From DAOTXL01 sp034434895 (GTDB taxonomy: Bacteria > Chloroflexota > Anaerolineae > JAAYZQ01): a stretch of 14,313 nt of DNA. This document shows, piece by piece, positions 5,371 through 12,626 of the stretch. How positions within the stretch are numbered: position 1 is the first letter of the stretch; the number at the start of each line of letters is the position of its first letter. Under the pieces are notes generated by a model that worked only from the letters and a program-made list of their open reading frames with translations, did no database searches and was not told the origin of the DNA. The stretch covers positions 1 through 14,313 of the forward strand of contig DAOTYI010000167.1 of the NCBI GenBank assembly GCA_034434895.1, given 5' to 3'. The translations under genes and the position numbers were made by a program.

Positions 5371-7596
5371 CTGCCACAGTGCCCAGAGGATCAGGGCGAC
5401 CAGAATAACCAACACCACCCACATCCCCGGCTTGCCCCGGTTTTCGACCATCAACGGCGCAGCCAGCAGGCTGATCAGGTTGACCACCTTGATCATCGGG
5501 TTCAGCGCCGGGCCGGCCGTGTCCTTGAGGGGATCGCCCACGGTATCCCCTTCGACGCCGGCCTTGTGCGCCGGTGAGCCCTTGCCGCCATAATGACCAT
5601 CCTCCACATATTTTTTGGCGTTGTCCAGCGCACCGCCGGCGATGGCCATAAAGACCGCCAGCAACTGCCCGGTGAGGATGACGCCGGCCAGAAAAGTGCC
5701 CAACGCCTCGACCTGGAAGATGATGCCGACCAGCAACGGCAGGCTCACCGATAACGCCACCAGGCTGATCAGTTCCTTCTGAGCGGCTGCGGTGGTGATG
5801 CCTACCACCTTGCCATAGTCCGGCGTCACTTTGCCTTCCAGCACGCCGGGGACCCTGAACTGCTGGCGCACCTCATTGACCACCAGGTTGGCGCCTCGGG
5901 CCACGGCCCGCAGGGAAAAGGCCGAGAAGAGGAAAGGCAGGGCGCCTCCCAACAGGAAGCCGATGGTGCCGTTGAGGGTCGAGACCGGGATGCCCCGGTT
6001 CAGCAATTCCGTCACCGAGATGTCAGGGTGGGACAGGGTCAGCGCGTCGGCCACAAAGGAGAAGAACAGTGAGGTGGCCGCCACGACCGCCGAAGCGATG
6101 GCCACCTGCTTGGTGATGGCCTTGGTCGTGTTGCCGACCGCGTCCAGTTCGGCCAGCAGATGCCAGGCCTTTTGGCTCACACCGGCCATCTCGCCGATGC
6201 CGTTGGCGTTGTCGGAAATGGGGCCGTAAGAGTCCATGGCCACATTGTTGCCGGTGTGAGAAAGCATCCCAATGCCAACCATCGCCACGCCGTAGAGCAT
6301 GTAGATAAGCGGCTGGTTGTGAAAGACAATAAAGCTGGCGCTGAGGGCCACTACGATAGCCACCAGGCTCCATACGCTGGCTTCCATGCCCACCGCCAGG
6401 CCGGAGAGGATCGTCGTCGCCGCACCGGTTTGGGTGGATTCGGCAATCTCCTGCACCGGCCGGCGCTTGGCCGAGGTAAAGAGGGAGGTCAGCGGGTTGA
6501 ACACCACCGCCAGGCCAACACCGATGCCGTTCAGCAGGGCCAGTTGCCACTCGCCGGCGTAGAACAGGGAGAACATAAAGGCCCAAAAGACGGTGTTGAT
6601 CGAGGAGACTTCATAGGAGCGGAACATCGCTTCCTCGGCGTCCCTGGCCCGCAGGAACTTGAGCGGAAAGTTCTCCCAGACCGGCACGGTGAAGGTGCCC
6701 AGAATGGAGGAAATGACGCCGATGGCCCGCACAATGAGCGGATAGACGATCCAGAAGGTATTGCCGGTTTCGTGCAGCAACACCAGCCCCAGGATCAGGG
6801 TCGAGACAATGGTGACTTCGTAGCTTTCAAAGATGTCGGCTGCCATGCCGGCGCAGTCCCCGACGTTGTCGCCCACCAGGTCGGCGACCACGGCGGCGTT
6901 GCGCGGGTCATCCTCCGGCAGGCCATGCTCCACCTTGCCCACCAGGTCGGCCCCCACATCGGCCGCTTTGGTATAGATGCCGCCGCCGATGCGCATGAAC
7001 AACGCCACCAGCGTACCGCCAAAGCCAAAGCCCAGCAGGGCATCGGGAGCGGCCTTGCCAAAGATCATAAAGATGATCGTGCCGCCCAACAGGCCCAGGC
7101 CATCGGTCAGCATGCCGGTGAAGGTGCCGGCCCGGTAGGCCACGGTCAACGCCCCATTGTAATCCTCGGCCTCGGCCCTGGCCGCCACCCGGATGTTGCC
7201 CTCGATGGCCACGCGCATCCCCAACTGCCCGACCAGGGTGGAGAAGGAAGCGCCCACGATAAACGCCACCATCCGCCCGATGCCGATCCACAGTTGAGCG
7301 GCCCTGACGTCGTTGTGGAACATGGCCAGCGCTTCCCGGCTGGGCTTGACCACATACACGCTGAGGAATAACACCACGGCCAGCAGCCCCAGGATGGGCA
7401 GAATGGTCCGCAACTGCCGCTGCAAATAGGCGTTGGCACCGGTCTTGATGGCGGTCCAGACCCGCTGCATCTCAGGACCGCCCTTCTCACGCCGCAGGGT
7501 GTTGCGCCACAGCCAGTAGGCATACAACAGGCTGATGAACGCTACAGCGATCACACCCCAGAGCATATTTTGCTCCAACCTGCTCAGTTCTGCCAT
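5329..7596 (-). CDS. hppA: K+-independent H+-translocating membrane pyrophosphatase
   Basis: This integral membrane ion pump couples pyrophosphate hydrolysis to proton export. It has 755 residues with about 16 hydrophobic helices. The acidic Mg-PPi site is intact: DVGADLVGKVE (213-223), DNVGDCAGMAAD (243-254), GNNVAMDSYGPISDNANG (449-466) and DTVGDPLKDTAGPALNP (684-700). GNTTKAITK (488-496) has Lys492 where K+-dependent enzymes have Ala, so the protein should be potassium-independent, a class that pumps H+. ATG 7596 has a strong GAGGAGG nine nt upstream and follows the promoter at 7726-7754 after a leader of about 120 nt. The last residues, EAGSRRQEAG, are encoded by the heptamer repeat and are not part of the normal family C-terminus. 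The gene converges on tyrS with a 42-nt gap. Confidence 0.96.
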   Translation of the reverse strand: MAELSRLEQNMLWGVIAVAFISLLYAYWLWRNTLRREKGGPEMQRVWTAIKTGANAYLQRQLRTILPILGLLAVVLFLSVYVVKPSREALAMFHNDVRAAQLWIGIGRMVAFIVGASFSTLVGQLGMRVAIEGNIRVAARAEAEDYNGALTVAYRAGTFTGMLTDGLGLLGGTIIFMIFGKAAPDALLGFGFGGTLVALFMRIGGGIYTKAADVGADLVGKVEHGLPEDDPRNAAVVADLVGDNVGDCAGMAADIFESYEVTIVSTLILGLVLLHETGNTFWIVYPLIVRAIGVISSILGTFTVPVWENFPLKFLRARDAEEAMFRSYEVSSINTVFWAFMFSLFYAGEWQLALLNGIGVGLAVVFNPLTSLFTSAKRRPVQEIAESTQTGAATTILSGLAVGMEASVWSLVAIVVALSASFIVFHNQPLIYMLYGVAMVGIGMLSHTGNNVAMDSYGPISDNANGIGEMAGVSQKAWHLLAELDAVGNTTKAITKQVAIASAVVAATSLFFSFVADALTLSHPDISVTELLNRGIPVSTLNGTIGFLLGGALPFLFSAFSLRAVARGANLVVNEVRQQFRVPGVLEGKVTPDYGKVVGITTAAAQKELISLVALSVSLPLLVGIIFQVEALGTFLAGVILTGQLLAVFMAIAGGALDNAKKYVEDGHYGGKGSPAHKAGVEGDTVGDPLKDTAGPALNPMIKVVNLISLLAAPLMVENRGKPGMWVVLVILVALILWALWQSKREAGSRRQEAG

Positions 7597-7725
7597 ATAG
7601 TTCGTCCTCCTCGATGGGGTTTTAAACCGCTCTCACCAGACCGCAGTCTGCCTGGGGCGGGTTTTCTCCCTTGTGCCGTTACAGCCGGCCAGCCGCGACC
7701 GGCCACCGTGCCCAAAACGGGGCTT

Positions 7726-7754
7726 ATTCTACTCGAGGTGACCGGAAAAGTCAA
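7726..7754 (-). promoter_or_regulatory. Sigma-70 promoter of the pyrophosphatase gene
   Basis: On the minus strand TTGACT (7749-7754), a 17-nt spacer and TAGAAT (7726-7731) match the sigma-70 consensus at four to five positions per box. The expected start is near 7719, giving a leader of about 120 nt before ATG 7596. That leader holds a small CAGAC-TGCG-GTCTG hairpin (7642-7655 region). I recognise no riboswitch in it. Confidence 0.75.
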
Positions 7755-7780
7755 ATGGAGTCCCTGCGAATCAAAGGGCA

Positions 7781-7826
7781 GCCGACGGCAGTGCCATCGG
7801 CTAGCCGACGGCAGTGCCATCGGCTA
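7781..7826. repeat. REP-like palindrome, two tandem 23-bp copies
   Basis: Two identical 23-bp units (7781-7803 and 7804-7826) lie head to tail. Each is a near-perfect palindrome, GCCGA-c-GGC-agt-GCC-a-TCGGC plus TA, and the second is followed by CCC. The core and the TCGGCTACCC end match the repeat at 3305-3367. The repeat sits between the divergent pyrophosphatase and rpoD promoters. Apart from it and the two promoters, I see nothing in 7597-7966. Confidence 0.8.
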
Positions 7827-7879
7827 CCCCACCGAATTTCTCATTTTGGTCAAATTGGGGGGTACACATTTTCGAATTT

Positions 7880-7890
7880 TGTGGTATAAT
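7880..7890 (+). promoter_or_regulatory. Extended -10 promoter of the rpoD operon
   Basis: TGTGGTATAAT contains a perfect TATAAT (7885-7890) preceded by TGG. No good -35 lies 17 bp upstream, as expected of extended -10 promoters. The 11-mer is identical to that at 3107-3117. Transcription would begin near 7897 and give an rpoD leader of roughly 330 nt. Confidence 0.75.
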
Positions 7891-7966
7891 AAGACAATCG
7901 CCGACATCCCCGGCTTTGCGTGAGGGGCGGCAGCGAGGACATGATCCAGGTTGAGAAGGATAAACC

Positions 7967-8140
7967 ATGATCGACAATCGGCTGTGCCTCACCGGATCAG
8001 GCCAGGCCTGCCTGGAGGTCGTGCCGCCTCACGTTGGTACCAGCAGAGGTGTGATGCAGCTTACTGATCTCAGGCATCAGCCGGGCGTACAATGGCCATA
8101 TACCGACCGGATGACCGCACCGATTGGTCAATCCATATGA
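7967..8140 (+). CDS. Possible 57-residue leader peptide upstream of rpoD
   Basis: An ATG at 7967 is preceded by AGAAGGA (7954-7960) at a spacing of 6 nt, a better ribosome site than many in this window. It opens 57 codons ending in TGA at 8138-8140. The peptide begins MIDNRLCLTGSGQ and contains two cysteines, no hydrophobic helix and no motif I recognise. It lies entirely in the rpoD leader, after the promoter at 7880-7890 and just before the hairpin at 8151-8199. It may be a true small protein, a leader peptide that tunes rpoD expression, or a chance ORF. The frame happens to be that of rpoD, but the stop separates them. Confidence 0.4.
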   Translation: MIDNRLCLTGSGQACLEVVPPHVGTSRGVMQLTDLRHQPGVQWPYTDRMTAPIGQSI

Positions 8141-8150
8141 TTGTCTGGAC

Positions 8151-8199
8151 GGGGCAGATCGCCGTCTTGGGCCAGCAGGACAGGGCGGCGCTCTGCCCC
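8151..8199 (+). promoter_or_regulatory. Stable hairpin directly before the rpoD ribosome site
   Basis: GGGGCAGA (8151-8158) and TCTGCCCC (8192-8199) form a perfect 8-bp base. Inside it CGCC (8160-8163) pairs with GGCG (8187-8190), and GTC (8164-8166) may pair with GAC (8179-8181). It begins 10 nt after the small ORF stop and ends 9 nt before GGAGG (8209-8213). It could affect rpoD translation, or simply be another dispersed palindromic element. Confidence 0.55.
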
Positions 8200-8224
8200 T
8201 ACTGAATGGGAGGATACATTCAGG

Positions 8225-9448
8225 ATGACGGAAGTGGAAAGGGACATGCCTGACCATGCCAACAGGCCCAATGGGCAAACGCAAGAGGAATTGACCGTAA
8301 TCGAGCAGTTGCTGAGCCTCGGTCGGAGCCAGGGCTACATTACCTACGATGATGTGATGCAGGCAATTCCTGAAGCTGAACTGAATATCGAACAACTGGA
8401 GGATGCCTTGGCCGTTCTCATGGAGCAGGGGATCGAGATCAGCGACGGCGAGTTGGAAGGACCGATCGAGAAAGAGGAGGGCCGGGAAAAGGCCATCCCT
8501 CTCGAAATCAGCGGGGAGGACCTTGACCTGTCGGCTATTGACGTGGACGATTCGATCAGCCTCTACCTCAAAGAGATTGGGCGCATTCCTCTGCTGACGG
8601 CCGAACAGGAGGTGGAGCTGGCCAGGCGCATGGAGGCCGGCCGCAACGCCCGGCGCCGCATCAGCAAGGATGGCAACCTGAGCCGCGAGGAGGTCGAGCA
8701 CCTGCGCCGGTTGATCCAGGATGGGAAGGCAGCGCAGGAGCATCTCATCAAGGCCAACTCGCGCCTGGTGGTCAGTGTCGCCAAAAAGTATGTGGGGCGT
8801 GGTGTCCCCTTCCTGGACCTGATCCAGGAAGGAAATATCGGCCTGATCCGTGCCGTCAAAAAGTTCGATTACCGCCGTGGCTACAAGTTCTCTACCTACG
8901 CCACCTGGTGGATCCGCCAGGCTGTGACGCGGGCGATTGCCGATCAGGGCCGCACCATCCGCGTCCCGGTGCATATGTACGAGCAGATCAACCGTCTGGC
9001 GCGGGTCTCCCGGCAGTTGGTCCAGGAATTGGGCCGCGATCCGACGGTGGAGGAGATCGCCGAGGAATTGGGGGTTGGCCCCAAAAAGGTGGAGCGGATC
9101 ATCAAGGTCTCGCAACGCCCTCTGTCCCTGGAGATGCCGGTGGGGGAGGAGGATGACAGCTTCCTGGGGGATTTTATCGAGGACAGCGATGCGCCCTCAC
9201 CCACCGATCAGGCCTCCCTGCAACTGTTGCGGGAGCAGATTGACGACATTTTTGCCTCCCTCACCCCCCGCGAAGTGCGAATTCTGCAACTGCGTTTCGG
9301 TCTGGTGGATGGCTATAGCTACACTCTGGAAGAGGTCGGCAAGAAGTTCGGGGTCACACGGGAGCGAATCCGCCAGATCGAAGCTCAGGCATTGGGCCGG
9401 TTGCGCCACCCCAGCCGCAGCCGCAAACTGCGAGACTTTTTGTTGTAG
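8225..9448 (+). CDS. rpoD: Principal RNA polymerase sigma factor (sigma-70, RpoD/SigA)
   Basis: This is the primary sigma factor for promoter recognition by RNA polymerase. From ATG 8225 it has 407 residues with all expected regions: a region 1.1-like part (about 20-75), 1.2 (about 109-140, SISLYLKEIGRIPLLT), region 2 (172-255, with FLDLIQEGNIGLIRAVKKFDY and the -10-reading FSTYATWWIRQAVTRAI), region 3 (about 256-330) and region 4 (342-407, with helix-turn-helix TLEEVGKKFGVTRERIRQIEA). GGAGG (8209-8213) lies 11 nt before ATG 8225. ATG 8246, with GGAAAGGGA just ahead, is an alternative start. The two -10 boxes and the TTGACA-type -35 boxes seen in this window are what region 2 and 4 of such a factor recognise. 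The rhodanese gene follows after 10 nt. Confidence 0.95.
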   Translation: MTEVERDMPDHANRPNGQTQEELTVIEQLLSLGRSQGYITYDDVMQAIPEAELNIEQLEDALAVLMEQGIEISDGELEGPIEKEEGREKAIPLEISGEDLDLSAIDVDDSISLYLKEIGRIPLLTAEQEVELARRMEAGRNARRRISKDGNLSREEVEHLRRLIQDGKAAQEHLIKANSRLVVSVAKKYVGRGVPFLDLIQEGNIGLIRAVKKFDYRRGYKFSTYATWWIRQAVTRAIADQGRTIRVPVHMYEQINRLARVSRQLVQELGRDPTVEEIAEELGVGPKKVERIIKVSQRPLSLEMPVGEEDDSFLGDFIEDSDAPSPTDQASLQLLREQIDDIFASLTPREVRILQLRFGLVDGYSYTLEEVGKKFGVTRERIRQIEAQALGRLRHPSRSRKLRDFLL

Positions 9449-9458
9449 CCAGTGACAG

Positions 9459-10013
9459 ATGAACAAACAGAAACGATCGACTCGCCGCCGTTCACCTTCA
9501 CACCGGCAGGGGCAGGGGAGGCGTCTGTCGTCGTGGACCATCCCCGTCGTGGTCGGGTTGATGGTCGTCGCCATCATCGCCGGCGCCATCCTGTCTTTTG
9601 AGAACCGGCCGGCCGCGTCGGCCAACAGCAAATTCTCAGTACCGGTGGTCACCGTCCAACCTCAGCCGACCAACCAGCCCCCTTTCCCCAACGTGCCGCG
9701 CATTTCGATCCAGGAGGCCAAAGAAAAGGTGGAGCTGGGTCGGGCGGTGTTGATTGATGTGCGCAGCAAACAGGCTTACGACAGTCAGCACGCAGCGGGG
9801 GCCCTTTCTTTCCCGGAAGAGGAGATAGAGGCCCGCCTGTCCGAGCTGCCCCGCGACAAGGAGCTGATCCTGTACTGCACTTGAGGGCAGGAAAATCAAA
9901 GTGCCCGTGTGGCAGACAGGCTCCTGAAAAAAGGATTCACCGAGGTCAAGGCGTTGCTGGGTGGGTTTGGTGCCTGGCAACGAGCCCATTTCCCTGTCGA
10001 GTCGTCGCCGTAA
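9459..10013 (+). CDS. Membrane-anchored rhodanese, candidate selenoprotein (TGA = Sec142)
   Basis: Read through TGA 9882-9884, the gene encodes 184 residues. A basic N-terminus (RRRSPSHRQGQGRR) precedes one membrane helix (about 24-43), a Pro/Gln-rich linker, and a rhodanese domain (about 68-184) facing outward. Rhodaneses move sulfur (or selenium) through an active-site cysteine that opens the loop after the strand ILYC. Here ELILYCT is followed by TGA and then, in the same frame, GQENQSARVADRLLKKGF and LLGGFGAWQRA, classic second-half rhodanese sequence, to TAA 10011-10013. The TGA thus replaces the second Cys of the familiar YCxC pattern, the catalytic position. Cys139 lies two residues before it. 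The gene starts 10 nt after rpoD with no clear Shine-Dalgarno sequence, suggesting cotranscription and translational coupling. Nonsense mutation is the main alternative. Confidence 0.88.
9888..9926 (+). promoter_or_regulatory. Candidate bacterial SECIS hairpin in the rhodanese gene
   Basis: After the TGA, TGCC (9902-9905) pairs with GGCA (9911-9914) around loop CGTGT, 21 nt from the TGA and with G second in the loop. CAGGA (9888-9892) can pair with TCCTG (9922-9926) as a lower stem. A competing hairpin, GGGCA (9885-9889) with TGCCC (9902-9906), has a loop starting GG but lies very close to the TGA. The fit to the bacterial SECIS pattern is reasonable but was not computed. Confidence 0.4.
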
Positions 10014-10126
10014 GAGCTTGTCTGAAAACCACCAGGACACCCAGGGCACCATGCGGCTTTTATTCGTTTCCTTCCTGTTCCTTTGTGGCCTTTGTGTCTT
10101 TGTGGTAAGCTTTTCAGGCTGGCTCT
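10013..10126 (-). repeat. MITE-like inverted-repeat element, copy B
   Basis: This 114-bp element is the reverse complement of copy A at 3915-4037. The ends are AGAGCT-n-GTCTGAAAA (10013-10028) and TTTTCAGGC-n-GGCTCT (10111-10126). It begins on the last base of the rhodanese TAA stop and may form the transcript end of the rpoD-rhodanese operon. The following 71 nt to the glycosidase start hold only that gene's ribosome site. Confidence 0.85.
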
Positions 10127-10197
10127 AACATGGGTGGCCTGTGAGCGCCGGAAAACGGTTCTGCCGGAAGCGGGGCACCTGAGCCGGGAGGCTGGCG

Positions 10198-11895
10198 TTG
10201 CACCGTCGGACTATCTTGATTGGGGTCCTGGTTGTCCTGATCGGACTGTTGGTCCTGGTTCTGATCCGCTATGCGCTTGCGGCCCGCCTGCCGGAGGAGG
10301 GATGGACGCCGGCCCGGACGGTGCCCAACACCGATGTGAACCCCTACGGCGCCAACTTTTTCCTGGCCCGCGAAGTTGAACCCTGGAAGAGGGAACGGAC
10401 GGTGGTCATGGCCCGGCAGGCGGGATTGGGTTGGGCCAAGCTCCAGTTCGCCTGGGCCGAGATCGAGCCGCTGCGCAAAGGGGAGTTTGTGGATCAGGTC
10501 AGCGGCGAGAGCAGTTGGGCCAAGTTTGACCAGATTGTAGACCTGTGCCGTGAGCATGGCCTGCAGGTCATCGTCCGTCTGGACCGTGCCCCGGCCTGGG
10601 CGCGCCCGCCCGATACCCGCCCGGAAACCCCCCCCACCCATTTTGAGGACCTGGGCGATTTTGTCTATGCTTTCGTGGACCATTTCCGCGGCCGGGTGCA
10701 ATATATCCAGATCTGGAACGAACCCAATATCTACCCGGAATGGGGGGAACAGGCAGTGGACCCGGCAGCCTATACCCGGATGTTGCAGATTGCCTACCGA
10801 CGGGCCAAGGAAGCCGATCCGAACGTCTATGTCCTGTCTGCGCCGCTGGCCATCACCCTGGGCGAACCCCATCCCGAACCGGGCAAATGGCGCTCCATGC
10901 CTGACCTGGAGTTTCTGGAGGCGATGTACCAGGCCGGTGCGGGCGACTATTTCGACATCCTGTCGGCCAATGCCTTCGGCTTTGACCGGCCGCCGGAGGA
11001 CCTGCCCCGCCCCGATGTGCTGAACTTTCGGCGCGTGGAGTTGCAACGGGCCATCATGGAAAAGTATGGCGATGCTGACAAGGCGGTGTGGTTCAATGAG
11101 TATGGCTGGAATGCGGCCCCCGACTCTTTCAGCGATGAGGCTCTGATCTGGAAGCGGGTAAGCGAGGAGCAACAGGCCGAATATACCCTCCAGGGGATCG
11201 AGCTGGCCCGTCGGGAGTGGCCGTGGGCCGGCGTGTTCAACATCTGGTACTTCCGCCAGACGGGGCAGCAATACACCCCCGATGACGCGGCCTACTATTT
11301 CCGCATGGTGGACGTGGACTTTACACCGCGCCGGGTATACGACGCCGTGCAGGACGCCACCGCTGCACTGTTTGTCGCCTCGGCGGGACACCTGGAAGAG
11401 ACCAACCCGGCCGTCGCGGCTGATGCCGGCTGGCATGGGGTCATTGCGGCTGAAGCCAGCGGCCGAGGGTTGTTCGAGAGCAGTGAACCGGGCAGCAGCC
11501 TGACCTTCACCTTCCGGGGACACGCGGTGGACCTGATCGCCCGCCGCAGCCCGCAAGATGGGCGCCTGCTGGTGACGTTAGACGGTCGTAACGTCGCCGG
11601 GTTGCCCACCGACGACAGAGGGCGCTCCTATCTCGACCTTCATGCCCCGCTGAGCGTGTGGCGTGCCCGGCTGCCCATTGCCAGCGGGCTGGTGGCCAGC
11701 CAGCATGTGCTGCGCCTGACCGTGAGCGACGATCGGCAGGCATTGGGCAACGTGGATGCCTTTGAGGTGAACGCGGCTCCCCCTCCTGCCTTTCCGGTCC
11801 TGCCTGTCGCCGGCCTGGGGGCAGCGATCCTGATCGTGGCTGCTGCCCTGGCCTGGGACCTGCGCCGCCGCCCACGCCGCGAACGGTTTTTCTAA
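10198..11895 (+). CDS. Membrane-anchored clan GH-A glycoside hydrolase with C-terminal beta-sandwich
   Basis: This predicted extracytoplasmic glycosidase has 565 residues. Start TTG 10198 has GGGAGG six nt upstream and places a signal-anchor helix at the N-terminus (about 4-28). A (beta/alpha)8 barrel (about 45-380) follows. IWNEPN puts the acid/base glutamate at Glu175, and WFNEYGWN puts the likely nucleophile at Glu301, the two-Glu arrangement of clan GH-A (GH5, GH39 and relatives). Residues about 385-530 look like a beta-sandwich, with SLTFTFRGHAVDLIARR and LLVTLDGR, similar to non-catalytic domains in Chloroflexota surface proteins. A second membrane helix (about 532-554) and a basic tail (RRRPRRERFF) close the protein, so both ends are membrane-anchored. 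The substrate cannot be told. The stop overlaps that of hypB by 4 nt on the opposite strand. Confidence 0.8.
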   Translation: MHRRTILIGVLVVLIGLLVLVLIRYALAARLPEEGWTPARTVPNTDVNPYGANFFLAREVEPWKRERTVVMARQAGLGWAKLQFAWAEIEPLRKGEFVDQVSGESSWAKFDQIVDLCREHGLQVIVRLDRAPAWARPPDTRPETPPTHFEDLGDFVYAFVDHFRGRVQYIQIWNEPNIYPEWGEQAVDPAAYTRMLQIAYRRAKEADPNVYVLSAPLAITLGEPHPEPGKWRSMPDLEFLEAMYQAGAGDYFDILSANAFGFDRPPEDLPRPDVLNFRRVELQRAIMEKYGDADKAVWFNEYGWNAAPDSFSDEALIWKRVSEEQQAEYTLQGIELARREWPWAGVFNIWYFRQTGQQYTPDDAAYYFRMVDVDFTPRRVYDAVQDATAALFVASAGHLEETNPAVAADAGWHGVIAAEASGRGLFESSEPGSSLTFTFRGHAVDLIARRSPQDGRLLVTLDGRNVAGLPTDDRGRSYLDLHAPLSVWRARLPIASGLVASQHVLRLTVSDDRQALGNVDAFEVNAAPPPAFPVLPVAGLGAAILIVAAALAWDLRRRPRRERFF

Positions 11896-12578
11896 ATGGA
11901 GGGCAACTGCTCGCAGTTGCCCCACAGGCTGGCGTGCTGCCGGCTCAGCCACTCCACCCAGGCCTCGATCCCCTCTCCCGTCCGGCACGAAACCTCAAAG
12001 AGGGGCGCGGCGGCGTTGAGGGCCCGAACTGCCGTGCGGAAAGCCTCGGTGTTGAAATCCAGATAGGGCAGCAGGTCGGTTTTGTTCAGTACCAGGGCAT
12101 CCACCACGGTGAACATGCCGGGGTATTTGAGTGGCTTGTCGTGGCCCTCTGGCACGCTGGCGATCATCACCTTGAGGTGTTCACCCAGGGCAAAGCCGGT
12201 GGGGCAGATCAGGTTGCCCACATTTTCAATGAGCAGCAGGTCCATCTTGTCGAGGGGCAATTGCCCCAGGGCGCGCTGCACCTGAGGGGCATCCAGATGG
12301 CAGCCCCCGCCGGTGTTGATCTGAACCACCGGCGCGCCGGTCTCGGCCACTTTGTCGGCATCTACCCGGCCGGCCACATCCCCTTCGATGACCGCTATCC
12401 GCAGCCGTCCCCGCAGCGCCGCTATGGTGCGCAGGATGACACTGGTCTTGCCCGCACCGGGCGAGGCCATGATGTTAACGGCCAGGATGCTGTGTTGGTC
12501 CAGCAGTTTTCGGTTCTGGGCCGCGATCCGGTCGTTGGCGCTCAGGATCTCCTCGACCACAGGTAATTCCGCAGCCAT
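11892..12578 (-). CDS. hypB: Hydrogenase/urease nickel incorporation GTPase HypB
   Basis: HypB is a cytoplasmic SIMIBI-class GTPase that, with HypA, delivers nickel to the [NiFe]-hydrogenase large subunit. The 228-residue protein has the P-loop SPGAGKT (39-45), the GDVAGRVDADK switch (67-76), the metal-site pair Cys93-His94 in GGGCHLDA, Cys125 in NLICPTGF, and the G4 motif NKTD (165-168). It lacks the N-terminal CCGC metal site and His-rich stretch found in some HypB proteins, so it is the short form. ATG 12578 has AGGAGG eight nt upstream. An in-frame ATG at 12611 has a poorer site. It follows hypA after 48 nt in the same direction. No hydrogenase structural genes lie in the window, so the client enzyme must be elsewhere. 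Urease is a less likely client. Confidence 0.95.
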   Translation of the reverse strand: MAAELPVVEEILSANDRIAAQNRKLLDQHSILAVNIMASPGAGKTSVILRTIAALRGRLRIAVIEGDVAGRVDADKVAETGAPVVQINTGGGCHLDAPQVQRALGQLPLDKMDLLLIENVGNLICPTGFALGEHLKVMIASVPEGHDKPLKYPGMFTVVDALVLNKTDLLPYLDFNTEAFRTAVRALNAAAPLFEVSCRTGEGIEAWVEWLSRQHASLWGNCEQLPSI

Positions 12579-12626
12579 GTCGCTCCCCTCCTGTTCCCGA
12601 CCCCGGTGCATGGCCTCAGGGCCCCC

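Noticed and set aside
6160..7371. Long open frame on the plus strand opposite the pyrophosphatase gene
   Set aside because: The minus-strand frame carries all pyrophosphatase motifs. The His- and Gln-rich antisense product is a typical shadow of hydrophobic codons.
8138..8140. TGA between the small leader ORF and the rpoD frame as a third selenocysteine codon
   Set aside because: The two frames agree, but there is a one-in-three chance of that. The peptide around the TGA resembles no family, is not at a catalytic cysteine, and rpoD has its own ribosome site and start downstream.
3644..9884. Reassigned genetic code with TGA as a sense codon
   Set aside because: Several complete genes (trmH, the M23 peptidase, tyrS) end at TGA at the family's normal length, so TGA is a stop here.
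9885..9906. GGGCA/TGCCC hairpin directly after the rhodanese TGA as the main SECIS
   Set aside because: Its loop begins only 5 nt after the TGA, closer than usual for bacterial SECIS elements. The hairpin with loop 9906-9910 fits the spacing better, though folding was not computed.
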